Shown here: positions 7,882-15,547 of the stretch, in pieces | Layout of the letters: every line of letters begins with the position of its first letter | Numbering within the stretch: the stretch's first letter is position 1 | From: Actinoplanes sp. NBC_00393 | GTDB lineage: Bacteria > Actinomycetota > Actinomycetes > Mycobacteriales > Micromonosporaceae | Length of the DNA: 64,000 nucleotides | NCBI RefSeq assembly: GCF_036053395.1 | Contig: NZ_CP107942.1 | Coordinates: 11,088,001-11,152,000 of the forward strand | Direction of reading: 5' to 3' | Notes under the pieces: model-generated | Seen by the model: the letters and a program-made list of their open reading frames with translations, nothing else | The model's database searches: none | Told to the model about the DNA's origin: nothing | Program-made: the position numbers and the translations under genes

Positions 7882-10320
7882 CTACTGACCGGTGGCGTTC
7901 AGCTGGGAAACCTCGGTCGCGGACAGCGCCCGGCTGTGGATCCGGAACCCGTCCACGGCCGCGGTGAGGTACGGATCGCCCGCGTACTGGGAGCGGCCGA
8001 TCCAGTTCTGGGTGGTGGAGCCGAGCGCGCCGGGCCGGACGGTGAGCGCGCTGTTGCGGGCCACTTCGGCGCCGTTCACGTAGAGCACGCCGAGGTTGCC
8101 GGTGTGGGTGACCGCGACGTGCGTCCACGTGCCGGTGGGCAGCGCGGCGGGGGCGTCGATGCGCTGCTCGGCGCCGGATCCGCCGGTGGTGATCGCGTAC
8201 CGGGCGGTGCCGGCGCTGCTGCGCGGGGTCAGGAACAGGTACGACCCGGTCCCGCTGCCGAAGTCGAAGACGCGGGACCAGCTCGCGAGAGTGTCGATGC
8301 GGACCCACGCGGCGACCGTGAAGGACGCGGCGCCGGCCAGGATCCCGGCCGGCAGGCTGACGTGCGCGGTGGAACCGCTCAACAGCACACCGCGCCCGGT
8401 CCGCCCGGCCGTGCGGGACGCCGCGCCGGCGAGGACGCCGTTCCACCCGTTGCCGGTGGCGTCGACGACCGCGCTGCCGGAGGCCTCCTCGAACGGGAAG
8501 TGTGCCTCGCGCGGGGTGTTGCTGACGACGTTCCAGTAGACCGAGTACCGCTGGCCGTGGGTCTTGTAGAACGGCCGCAGCAGCACCGAACCGGCCGTGT
8601 ACTCCAGCGGGGCGGTGGAGGCGCGCAGCGTGGACGGGTCGAGCGTGGGCAGCGCGCTCAGGTTGGTGGTGCCGAACTGTCCGGCGAGGACGATCGGGCC
8701 GTGCTTGACCGCGCGGACGGCCGGGTTGTCCGGGGTGGCCTCCACCGAGAGGGCCATCGGCAGGCTGATGTCGACGGTGTCGCCGCTCGCCCAGGTCCGA
8801 TTGATCGCCAGGTACGAGCCGGGCGCCGGCGAGCCGGTGAGGGTGCCGTTGACCCGCACCTGGGCGCCGGTGGTCCAGCCCGGGATGCGGATGCGCAGGT
8901 CGATCGCCCCGGACCCGGTGATGGTGAGCCGCGACGTCGAGCTCTCCGGGTACGTGGTGACCTGCTGGACGGTGATGCCGCGGCCGGGCCAGGTCAGGGT
9001 CGAGGCGACGAACAGGTTGACCCAGAGCGTGTGCCCGTTGTGGAAGTACACGCTCTCCGCGTACTTCGTGTTGGTCTCCATCCCGGTGCCGTGGCAGCAG
9101 GTGAAGTTGTCGTAGTCGTTGCTGTACGACTTGATCCCGCCGGCCCGCAACGGCACGTAGTAGCAGTGGTGACCGTGCGCCGAGCTGGGATTCTGCGCGC
9201 CGAGCAGGTGGTTGTAGAGCGCCTTCTCGTAGAAGTCCATGAGCTCGCCGGCGCGCGACGGGTCGGTGAAGAACAGCTGCCGGGTCAGCTTGAGCATGTT
9301 GTACGTGTTGCAGCACTCGCACGTCGTGTCGGACAGCTCGCTCGCGATCCGGTTCGGCGCCTGGAAGTATTCGCCGTTGGAATTGCCGCCGATCGCGTAC
9401 GAGTGCCGGCGCACCACGAAGTTCCAGAAGTTGACGGCGATGTCGCGGTATCGCGTCGTCCCGGTCGCGTGGAACCCGCGGATGGCCGCGAGCGCCTTGG
9501 GGATCTGCGTGTTCGCGTGGAACCCGGCGAGCGCGTCGACGTTGTTCGCCAGCGGATCGAGCACCTGCGCGTGGTCGAAGTACTGCGCGGTCGTCAGGTG
9601 GGCCGGGTTCTCGCTGAGCTGATAGAGGTTGAACAGGGTCTCGCCGATGCCGCCGAACTCGACGCGCAGCATCTGCTGGCGCTGCGCGTACGTCAACCGG
9701 CTGTTGCGGGCCTGCACCCAGGCCGCCTTGGTTTCCAGGACGGTCAGCGCCTGAGCGTTGCCGGCCAGCTGGTGCATGTCCAGCAGGCCCTGCACGATCT
9801 TGTGCAGCGTGTAATAGGGCGCCCACACCTGCTGGCCGGTCTCCACCCGGTCGATGAAGCTCTCCGGGTACGCCGACAGGTAACCGTTCGGCCGCTGGCA
9901 GAGCGCGAGCTGGGCGACCAGGTAGTCGCCCTTGGTCTTGAAGTCGGCGGCGCCGGTGTTCGCGTAGGCCTGGGCCAGGGCGGTGAGCACGTGGCCGATC
10001 GAGTGGCCGCGCAGCTCGGTGGCCGGGGACTCCCAACCACCGCACGGCGTCGCGGACGAGGACAGTCCGGCCGTGATCCGGAACATGTGCAGCAGCCGGT
10101 CGGCGTTGAGAAAACGCAGGTAGGCATGGGTCCGGGCAGCGTTGCCGGCGAACGGCCCGGCACCCAGACGAACGGCGGAGAGCGGGAAGGCGTACGCGGA
10201 AACGCCGTTGTCGGGTCGAGCGGCCCCGGCGGCGCCGGCTTGCAGAAAGCCGGTGGCGGCGCCCGCGGCACCGGCGCCGGCTAGGAGAAGGGATCGGCGG
10301 GAGAGAGCAGGCTGGTCCAT
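7882..10320 (-). CDS. GH127 beta-L-arabinofuranosidase with LamG domain
   Basis: 812-residue exported enzyme with a Tat-like signal (SRRSLLLAGAGAAGAATG). The GH127 catalytic domain (about 45-600) keeps the zinc-thiolate site: CEC-C with Glu335 and Cys337, and Cys408-Cys409 in FTCCHGTGME, matching Glu338, Cys340, Cys417 and Cys418 of the characterised Bifidobacterium HypBA1, in which Cys417 is the nucleophile. RGHSIGH near residue 103 is also family-typical. A concanavalin-like LamG domain (about 625-805) is appended. It would release terminal beta-L-arabinofuranose, for example from hydroxyproline-linked arabino-oligosaccharides. First gene of a three-gene GH operon, separated from the upstream protease gene by a hairpin. 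Confidence 0.92.
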   Translation of the reverse strand: MDQPALSRRSLLLAGAGAAGAATGFLQAGAAGAARPDNGVSAYAFPLSAVRLGAGPFAGNAARTHAYLRFLNADRLLHMFRITAGLSSSATPCGGWESPATELRGHSIGHVLTALAQAYANTGAADFKTKGDYLVAQLALCQRPNGYLSAYPESFIDRVETGQQVWAPYYTLHKIVQGLLDMHQLAGNAQALTVLETKAAWVQARNSRLTYAQRQQMLRVEFGGIGETLFNLYQLSENPAHLTTAQYFDHAQVLDPLANNVDALAGFHANTQIPKALAAIRGFHATGTTRYRDIAVNFWNFVVRRHSYAIGGNSNGEYFQAPNRIASELSDTTCECCNTYNMLKLTRQLFFTDPSRAGELMDFYEKALYNHLLGAQNPSSAHGHHCYYVPLRAGGIKSYSNDYDNFTCCHGTGMETNTKYAESVYFHNGHTLWVNLFVASTLTWPGRGITVQQVTTYPESSTSRLTITGSGAIDLRIRIPGWTTGAQVRVNGTLTGSPAPGSYLAINRTWASGDTVDISLPMALSVEATPDNPAVRAVKHGPIVLAGQFGTTNLSALPTLDPSTLRASTAPLEYTAGSVLLRPFYKTHGQRYSVYWNVVSNTPREAHFPFEEASGSAVVDATGNGWNGVLAGAASRTAGRTGRGVLLSGSTAHVSLPAGILAGAASFTVAAWVRIDTLASWSRVFDFGSGTGSYLFLTPRSSAGTARYAITTGGSGAEQRIDAPAALPTGTWTHVAVTHTGNLGVLYVNGAEVARNSALTVRPGALGSTTQNWIGRSQYAGDPYLTAAVDGFRIHSRALSATEVSQLNATGQ

Positions 10321-10339
10321 GTCGGGGTGCCTTTCGCCG

Positions 10340-10371
10340 GCCCCGGCCGGGCACAGAAACCCGGCCGGGGC
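10340..10371 (-). terminator. Hairpin between protease and GH127 genes
   Basis: A 12-bp perfect stem gccccggccggg (10340-10351) / cccggccggggc (10360-10371) with an 8-base loop lies downstream of the protease stop and just before the GH127 ATG. It may terminate or attenuate read-through into the GH operon. Confidence 0.65.
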
Positions 10372-10389
10372 TCTCGGTATGCGCGAGGA

Positions 10390-11217
10390 TCAGTAGCCGT
10401 AGCGGCTCTTCAGATGCCGCCACCAGTCGCGGAACATCCAGGCGTCGAACTCGGTGATCGACGTGGCGCTGCCGGCGCGCATCAGGAAGCCGCCGACACC
10501 GCTCGGGGTCCAGTCGTAGAAGTCGTCCAGACCCCAGGTGTGGCCTATCTCGTGCAGCAGGATGTGCAGGTTGTTGGCGTTGATGTTGTTCATGAAGTAC
10601 TCGCGGCCCATCCGCTGGCCCCAGTCGCCGCCGGCGCCGCCGCCGAAGCCGTCGGTCAGCCACAGTGACTGGTCGTAGTGCCGGGCGACGCCGCCGGGAC
10701 AGCGCGGGTACGTCCCGTTCTGGTTGAAGAACCGGCCGCAGGGCACCGAGCACTGCGGCGCGTTCTCCCGGATGTCGTTGACGTAGATGTCGACCGAGTT
10801 GTCGCTCCACTGCAGCTGCGAGCGGTTGCGCACGGCCCAGCCGACCACCTTGATCGGCACCTGCTGGTACGGCCACGCGTTGTGCCCGACCAGCTCGTCC
10901 ATCCACTTCTTGTACTGCCGGGCCAGCGTGGCGTGGATCTGGTCGCGCTGGGCCGCGGTCACGGTCGCCGAGGAGTCCCAGCGCACGCAGTAGTTGATGT
11001 AGCCACGGTTGGCCATTACCTGGTCCCAGCCGTAGTTGCGGAACCCGTACAGATTGCCGTTGTTGTAGGTCTGCTCCTGGTGCTGCCAGACCTGGTTCAG
11101 CGGAGTGACCAGATTGGCCGGCGGGCTCCACGTCGCCGGGGCGGCGTGCGCCGCCGCCGGGATCAGGCTCATTGCCGCCAGCGCGGCGACGATCGCCGCG
11201 AGGAGTCGTGTTCGCAC
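10390..11217 (-). CDS. Secreted zinc metalloprotease-like protein (HEXXH)
   Basis: 275 residues from the GTG at 11217, chosen because ggagg lies 6 bases upstream and an ideal signal peptide follows at once (VRTRLLAAIVAALAAMSLIP...AHA-A). The mature part has no close named family that I recognise, but LLHEIGHTWGLDDFYDW carries the HEXXHxxGxxD zinc motif of metzincin-like peptidases. Four Cys (CVRW, PQCSVPCGRFF, PRCPGG) suggest disulfides. It resembles small secreted actinomycete proteases. It lies upstream of the GH operon in the same direction, and about 150 bases downstream of a LacI-type palindrome. Confidence 0.75.
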   Translation of the reverse strand: MRTRLLAAIVAALAAMSLIPAAAHAAPATWSPPANLVTPLNQVWQHQEQTYNNGNLYGFRNYGWDQVMANRGYINYCVRWDSSATVTAAQRDQIHATLARQYKKWMDELVGHNAWPYQQVPIKVVGWAVRNRSQLQWSDNSVDIYVNDIRENAPQCSVPCGRFFNQNGTYPRCPGGVARHYDQSLWLTDGFGGGAGGDWGQRMGREYFMNNINANNLHILLHEIGHTWGLDDFYDWTPSGVGGFLMRAGSATSITEFDAWMFRDWWRHLKSRYGY

Positions 11218-11366
11218 GGAACCTCCATAGACATGCATCGATCTATTGGGTTGTGGTGCACCCCCGTGCGCAGTTCGCTGGTGGTCGCCGGGCATCGGCT
11301 CGCGGCAGTGCCCCTGCTACGCGAGATGGCCCCGGCGGGCTCCGTCCTGGAAGTCAGGCTGACGTA

Positions 11367-11380
11367 CGAAAACGTTTTCG
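11367..11380. promoter_or_regulatory. LacI-family operator-like palindrome
   Basis: cgaaaacgttttcg is a perfect 14-bp palindrome with a central CG, the form bound by LacI/GalR-family sugar repressors. It sits 150 bases upstream of the secreted protease start, at the head of the protease/GH block. No LacI gene is present in the window, so the repressor would act from elsewhere. Confidence 0.5.
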
Positions 11381-11417
11381 GCAAGATGGCTTTTGCGTTA
11401 ACGGCCATCGATGCGGA

Positions 11418-11447
11418 AAAGCCGCCCGGCGGCGGCCGGGCGGCTTT
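11418..11447. terminator. Terminator of the winged-helix/membrane protein pair
   Basis: A 12-bp perfect stem aaagccgcccgg (11418-11429) / ccgggcggcttt (11436-11447) has a 6-base loop. The A/T-flanked ends would give a short U-tract on either strand. Confidence 0.75.
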
Positions 11448-11468
11448 CGGTGTGCAGGCTGTGCTTCT

Positions 11469-11525
11469 GGCTTCTGCGGCGCGGGCTGGCTTCTACGGCG
11501 CGGGCTGGCTTTTGCTGCGCGGGTT
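11469..11525. repeat. 19-bp tandem repeat, three copies
   Basis: Units ggcttctgcggcgcgggct, ggcttctacggcgcgggct and a diverged third copy stand head to tail between the winged-helix gene's stop codon and its terminator hairpin. No coding role is evident. Confidence 0.7.
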
Positions 11526-11544
11526 CAAGCCCGGACGGCGGCGG

Positions 11545-11856
11545 TCAAGGCAGGACGGCCAGGCCCGCGCGGGCGACGATCTCCTGCAAGGCTGCGACGT
11601 GGTCGGTGAAGGCCTGCTGGCCGGTTTCGGTGAGGCGGGCCGAGGTGCGCGGCCGCTTGCCCACGAAGCTCTTGCGGATCTCCACGTAACCCGCGTCCTC
11701 AAGGGTGGTGAGCTGCTTGGACAGCGCTGAGTCGGAGAGGCCCAGACTGTCGCGCAGGAACTTGAACTCGGCCCACTCGGTGGCGGCGAGCAGGCTGACC
11801 AGCGAGAGCCGGGTGGGCGCGTGGATCAGCTCGTCGAATCGCGGAGTCCCGGTCAT
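11545..11856 (-). CDS. Winged-helix transcriptional regulator (ArsR/MarR-like, single domain)
   Basis: 103-residue DNA-binding protein made of little more than a winged helix: FDELIHAPTRLSLVSLLAA, recognition helix SDSALSKQLTTLEDAGYVEIRK, and wing KRPRTSARLTETG. This is the HTH_34-type family often paired with a small membrane protein. It overlaps the upstream membrane gene by four bases (ATGA), so the two are co-translated. A large inverted repeat lies upstream of the pair and is the obvious candidate autoregulatory operator. No effector domain or metal-binding Cys cluster is visible, so the signal is unknown. Confidence 0.85.
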   Translation of the reverse strand: MTGTPRFDELIHAPTRLSLVSLLAATEWAEFKFLRDSLGLSDSALSKQLTTLEDAGYVEIRKSFVGKRPRTSARLTETGQQAFTDHVAALQEIVARAGLAVLP

Positions 11857-12323
11857 CGCTGCCCTGCCAGCGGGCGGGACAGCATCATCCGGCGCAGGTA
11901 GGACATCAGCCGCGGGCCGCCGAACGCCAGGCCGGCGGCGACCGGCAGGCAGGCGATCGTCGCCGGCAGCGGCACGCCCAGGGCCTCCAGTGTGAAGCCG
12001 AGCGCGATGCCGATCGCGACCAGCGTGACGGTGAAGCCGGCGATGGCGAGGCCGCCGCGCACGCCGATCAGCTCCGGCCGGACCTGCACGCGGGCCTTGC
12101 GGACCACGGCGAGGATCAGCCCGGCGAGGCCGAGGACGTAGACCACGGTGCCGACGGCGATCAGCCAGCCGATCTCGCTCTCCATGGCCGCGACGAACAG
12201 CATGATCAGGCCGGCGATGCTGTACCAGAACCAGGCCGGGACGAGGTTGGTGTCGACGACCTGGGCGCGGCGGGCTTGCACCTCCGCCAGGGCGAGCTCG
12301 GCGTCGACGGGTGGGATGGTCAT
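11853..12323 (-). CDS. Small polytopic membrane protein paired with the winged-helix regulator
   Basis: 156 residues from the ATG at 12323, preceded by gaggagg with good spacing. After a cytoplasmic N-terminus (VDAELALAEVQARRAQVVDT) come about four hydrophobic segments (residues 29-48, 50-72, 85-108 and 110-133) and a basic C-tail (LMSYLRRMMLSRPLAGQR). No enzymatic motif is seen. Membrane proteins of this kind co-operonic with HTH_34 regulators are common in actinomycetes but uncharacterised; a signal-input or anti-regulator role is possible (inference). Confidence 0.7.
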   Translation of the reverse strand: MTIPPVDAELALAEVQARRAQVVDTNLVPAWFWYSIAGLIMLFVAAMESEIGWLIAVGTVVYVLGLAGLILAVVRKARVQVRPELIGVRGGLAIAGFTVTLVAIGIALGFTLEALGVPLPATIACLPVAAGLAFGGPRLMSYLRRMMLSRPLAGQR

Positions 12324-12341
12324 CGCTTCCTCCTCGGGCAT

Positions 12342-12390
12342 GTACTTGCCTACTAGGAAAGTAGCCCGCGCTTTCCTAGTAGGCAAGTAC
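12342..12390. promoter_or_regulatory. Perfect 20-bp inverted repeat, probable double operator
   Basis: gtacttgcctactaggaaag (12342-12361) and its exact reverse complement (12371-12390) flank a 9-base spacer. Each arm is itself an imperfect palindrome of the form ACTTnCCTA-n-TAGGnAAGT, so the structure is two copies of one operator facing each other. It lies 19 bases upstream of the membrane-protein ATG. It is best read as the binding site of the 11545-11856 regulator. Confidence 0.65.
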
Positions 12391-12395
12391 TTTCC

Positions 12396-13358
12396 TCAAG
12401 GCACTGTGATGACCACGCTGCCGACCTTGTGGCCGGTGTCGACGTGCCGGTGCGCCGCGACGATCTCACTCAGCGGATAGGTGCGGTCCACGACGATCCG
12501 CAGCTCACCGCGGTCCAGCAGGTCACGAAGGTCGGCCAGGGCGGCGTGCTTGCGCACCGACATGCCGGTCCGGACCCGTGGGCCGCGGGTCAGCGCGGTG
12601 CGCAGGTGCAGCGCGTTGTTGATCAGGCCGGTGGTCGGCAGATAGCTGCCGCGGGGCGCGAGCACCGGGCGGCAGCGGGCGAACGAGCTGCGGGCGACAG
12701 TGTCGAAGACGACGTCGTACCGCTCGCCGGACGCGGTGAATTCCTCGGTCGTGTAGTCGAAGACGCGGTCCGCGCCGAGTTCCTCGGCCAGCTTGGCGTT
12801 GCGGCCGCTGCAGACGGCGTGGACGGTGGCGCCGACGCGTCCCGCGACCTGTACGGCGTACGTCCCGATCATCCCGGAGGCGCCGATGACCAGGACCTTC
12901 TGGCCGGGCCGGAGGCGGGCGATGCCGTGCAGGAAGTGCCAGGCCGTGGTGTAACCGTCCACCGTGGCGGCGGCGTCGGAGTACGGGACGTGGTCCGGGA
13001 TCGTGGTGAACGAGGCCTTCTCGGAAAGGCATTTGTACTCGGCGTCCGCCCCGGCGGCGAAACCGGTGAAGCCGAAGACCCGGTCGCCGGTCCGGTACTT
13101 CCGGACTTCCGGGCCGGTCGCGGTTATCTCGCCGGCGAATTCGAGGCCGAGTACGCGTACCCCGGCTCGCGGCCGCGTCAGACCCAGGATGACCCGCCCC
13201 CAGCGGGGTTCGCCGCGCCGCATCCCGCATTCGGCCGACGTGACCGTAGTGGCGTGCATCCGGATCTGCACCTGGTCACCGCGGGGTTCCGGCTTCGGCA
13301 GGTCGACCTGGGTGAGCACTTCGGGTGGTCCATATCTGTGGAACATCACCGCACGCAT
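12396..13358 (-). CDS. NAD(P)H-dependent medium-chain dehydrogenase/quinone oxidoreductase family protein
   Basis: 320 residues. A GroES-like N-terminal domain (MRAVMFHRYGPPEVLTQVDL to about 125) is followed by a Rossmann domain with VLVIGASGMIGTYAVQVAG (glycine-rich NADP loop) and ending GKVGSVVITVP-like (HKVGSVVITVP). No structural-zinc Cys set is present, which places it with quinone oxidoreductase/enoyl reductase-type MDR proteins. The ATG at 13358 begins the canonical first strand; no strong ribosome site precedes it, so it may be leaderless. Its substrate is not predictable. Confidence 0.88.
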   Translation of the reverse strand: MRAVMFHRYGPPEVLTQVDLPKPEPRGDQVQIRMHATTVTSAECGMRRGEPRWGRVILGLTRPRAGVRVLGLEFAGEITATGPEVRKYRTGDRVFGFTGFAAGADAEYKCLSEKASFTTIPDHVPYSDAAATVDGYTTAWHFLHGIARLRPGQKVLVIGASGMIGTYAVQVAGRVGATVHAVCSGRNAKLAEELGADRVFDYTTEEFTASGERYDVVFDTVARSSFARCRPVLAPRGSYLPTTGLINNALHLRTALTRGPRVRTGMSVRKHAALADLRDLLDRGELRIVVDRTYPLSEIVAAHRHVDTGHKVGSVVITVP

Positions 13359-13478
13359 CCGGTCATCGTGAATGAGTGATGCTGTGACCGCGCTGAGTGG
13401 TGATGGCAGGTCCTCGAGTGAACCGACGTGCCCCGGGAGGCGTACATCAGGACATCCGTATCGGTGAGGGGGATGAAC

Positions 13479-13760
13479 ATGGCCGATCGCCTGCAAGTCG
13501 ACCTTGTGCTGCTCGAGTCGATCTCCAGTCGGCTCCGCCGTTCCGGCGAGATGCTCGGCGCCGCCCGGGCCGGGAAACCGGCCATGCCGGACGCCGGGGA
13601 AGCCACGCCCATCTTCGCGGAGCTGCTCAGCCGGCTCTCCGAGAGTTCCGCGAATCTGGTCGCCGGCCTCCAGGAGGCCGGCACGCGGGTGGCCGAGGCG
13701 AATCAGACGTACGCCGCGAGCGACGCCGCCGCCGGCCGGCACATAGACGGGGCCTACTGA
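13479..13760 (+). CDS. WXG100/EspC-like small helical protein
   Basis: 93-residue, mostly helical protein (ADRLQVDLVLLESISSRLRR... SANLVAGLQEAGTRVAEANQTYAASDAA) with the size and helix-turn-helix layout of WXG100/EspC-type type VII secretion substrates, although the WXG turn itself is not present. The ATG at 13479 was chosen over one at 13473 because gaggggg then lies at normal spacing. The stop overlaps the next start (TGATG), as in typical WXG100 pairs. No ESX machinery genes are in the window, so secretion by an ESX system elsewhere is inferred. Confidence 0.65.
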   Translation: MADRLQVDLVLLESISSRLRRSGEMLGAARAGKPAMPDAGEATPIFAELLSRLSESSANLVAGLQEAGTRVAEANQTYAASDAAAGRHIDGAY

Positions 13761-15019
13761 TGCCGATCGACACCCGGCTCGACGGCGATCCCGGACAGCT
13801 GTACTCGACCGCCCGCTGGCTGCGCGACGACCTCGCCTTCGAGGTGAACGCCAGCGCGTCCGCCCTGCGCTCGGCCGGTGCGGACGCCGCGGAGAACTGG
13901 CGTGGCGCGGCCGGCGCCACGTTCTACGGCCGGATGTCCGGCGCCGCAGCGAAGGCCGACGCTTTGCACGGCGAGATCCAGCAGACTGCAGGAGCTTTCA
14001 CCGGGTACGCCGACCGGCTCGCCAGTGCCCAGGGCCGGATGGCGCGCGCCCGGGACGTCGCGGTGGCCGGCGGCCTCGACGTGACCGGCGAGGTGATCAA
14101 CGATCCCGGCCCGGCGCCGAACGCGGCCGGCCCGGTGCCGAACGCGGCCGGCCCGGCGCCCGACGCGGCGGCTTATGCCCGCAAGGTGCAGGCCTACAAC
14201 CTGGCCCAGACCGAGGCGGAGGGCGCCCGCGCCGAGATGGCAGCCGGCACCGAAGTCGCCCGCAGCGCGCAGAGCTCGGCCCGCGCCCGCCCGGTCCTGC
14301 AGCAGAACGACGTCCTGCACGGCGGCTCAAGCGCGATCTTGCAGGAGGAGCCCGGCCCCAACGGCAACCGCCCGTCACCGTCGCTCCCGGAAGAGGGCCG
14401 CGGCCGACTGAACGATCCCGCCGGCGCCGCCCCGCCACCCAACGCGAGCAAGCCGTCCGATCCCGGCTCCGAGGGCGCCGCCGCGCCACCCAACGGGAGC
14501 AAGCCATCCGATCCCGGCTCCGAGGGCGCCGCCGCCCCGCCGCCCAGCCCGAGCAAACCCGTCGAGGGTACGGGCAGCGCGTCCGGCGAGGCCCGCGGAA
14601 GCCTGAGCGAGAACGGCGGTCCCGGCACTTCGCCGCCGCCCAACGCGAGCAAGCCGTCTGAGCCGGATACCGGGAGTGCTTCGGGTGAGGCGCGGGGTGA
14701 GTTGGACCGCAACGGTGGCGCTGAGGCGCAGCCGCCGAACGGCAGTAAGCCGTCCGAGCCGGATACCGGCAGCGCTTCAGGTGAGGCGCGGGGTGAGCTG
14801 GACCGGAACGGGGACGTCGAGGCGCAGCCTCCGAACGGGAGTAAGCCGGCGGAGGAGAGTGGCAGCGCGGCCGGGGAGGCTCGGGGTGAGCGGGCGGAGC
14901 GCGATGCAGGCGGGCCGAACGGGGAGTCCGGGTCGGACGGTCGCCTTCGCAACCAGGATGGGGCGGAAACTCCCAGCAAACCCACAGCGGAGGAGGGCCG
15001 CGGCCGGCTCAACGGGTGA
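13760..15019 (+). CDS. WXG-domain protein with repetitive disordered C-terminus (putative T7SS substrate)
   Basis: 419 residues. The helical N-terminal domain (1-110) carries a WRG turn (AENWRGAAGATFYGRM), the hallmark of WXG100-superfamily proteins. After a second helical stretch (about 135-175) comes an Ala/Pro/Gly/Ser-rich tail built of repeats: PPNASKPSDPGSEGAAA-type units, then GSASGEARGELDRNG-type units. The motif EEGRGRLN occurs once before the repeats (near residue 214) and again as the last residues of the protein. No toxin domain is recognisable. It is coupled to the preceding WXG100-like gene by a 1-base stop/start overlap. Confidence 0.65.
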   Translation: MPIDTRLDGDPGQLYSTARWLRDDLAFEVNASASALRSAGADAAENWRGAAGATFYGRMSGAAAKADALHGEIQQTAGAFTGYADRLASAQGRMARARDVAVAGGLDVTGEVINDPGPAPNAAGPVPNAAGPAPDAAAYARKVQAYNLAQTEAEGARAEMAAGTEVARSAQSSARARPVLQQNDVLHGGSSAILQEEPGPNGNRPSPSLPEEGRGRLNDPAGAAPPPNASKPSDPGSEGAAAPPNGSKPSDPGSEGAAAPPPSPSKPVEGTGSASGEARGSLSENGGPGTSPPPNASKPSEPDTGSASGEARGELDRNGGAEAQPPNGSKPSEPDTGSASGEARGELDRNGDVEAQPPNGSKPAEESGSAAGEARGERAERDAGGPNGESGSDGRLRNQDGAETPSKPTAEEGRGRLNG

Positions 15020-15022
15020 GCG

Positions 15023-15511
15023 TCAGCGACTGTCCTTGCGGGCCTGCCGCCGGGCGCCCTTGGCTCGGGTCGAGGCGTGCCGTTTGCGCAGCTCGACCGA
15101 CTTCGGGCGGCGGTCGTCGCGCTGCGGCTTCAACCGGACGACCGGTGGCAGGTCCGCGGACACGCCGCGGGCCTCGCGCTCGTCGGCGAGCCGTTCGGCC
15201 TCGAAGCTTTCGGCGCTGGCCTGGGCGGCCAGCGCCAGATGACGGCTCACGGTGGCCAGGATGGTCTCGAAGACCTCGGCCTTGGCCCGTTTTCGACTGT
15301 TCTGCGGCCGTGCCTTTCCGCGCCCACCCGCTTCGGCCACCCGGGCGGCGGCCCGGCGGCGGTACACCTTCACGTGCTTGTTGCGCGCGCGGCGTACCCG
15401 GGTGTGCAGCTCGATCAGCGCGTCCTCGTCCAGGTCGGCGAGCCGGCCCGGGTCGGCCTCGCGGACCAGCGCCAACTCGGCTTCGGAAAGGGAACCCAGC
15501 AGCAGATCCAT
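15023..15511 (-). CDS. Conserved basic actinobacterial protein of unknown function
   Basis: 162 residues, very rich in Arg/Lys/Ala and predicted mostly helical. The first 35 residues are acidic (SEAELALVREADPGRLADLDEDAL); two basic stretches follow (RVRRARNKHVKVYRRRAAARVAEA and a C-terminal tail ending RQARKDSR). There is no signal peptide or membrane segment. The composition suggests binding to nucleic acid or ribosomes, but I do not recognise the family. It converges with the WXG-domain gene with only 3 bases between stop codons. Confidence 0.6.
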   Translation of the reverse strand: MDLLLGSLSEAELALVREADPGRLADLDEDALIELHTRVRRARNKHVKVYRRRAAARVAEAGGRGKARPQNSRKRAKAEVFETILATVSRHLALAAQASAESFEAERLADEREARGVSADLPPVVRLKPQRDDRRPKSVELRKRHASTRAKGARRQARKDSR

Positions 15512-15547
15512 GCGCCCGACGGTAGGGCGGCTATGATCCGCGCCGCC

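Larger units (their letters stand above)
11218..11544. other. 327-bp gene-free stretch between protease and winged-helix gene
   Basis: The stretch contains, in order, the protease leader, a LacI-type palindrome (11367-11380), a strong hairpin (11418-11447) and a three-copy 19-bp repeat (11469-11525). No convincing small gene is seen. Confidence 0.7.

Noticed and set aside
7832..11131. Very long antisense frame opposite or overlapping the GH127 and protease genes
   Set aside because: Arg/Ala/Pro-rich shadow translation of high-GC genes; the other frames hold clear GH127 and HEXXH proteins.
11515..11535. tRNA-like T-loop string gggttcaagcccgg
   Set aside because: No matching acceptor, D or anticodon arms can be built upstream; it lies at the edge of a 19-bp repeat and inside the 3' end of the winged-helix gene region.
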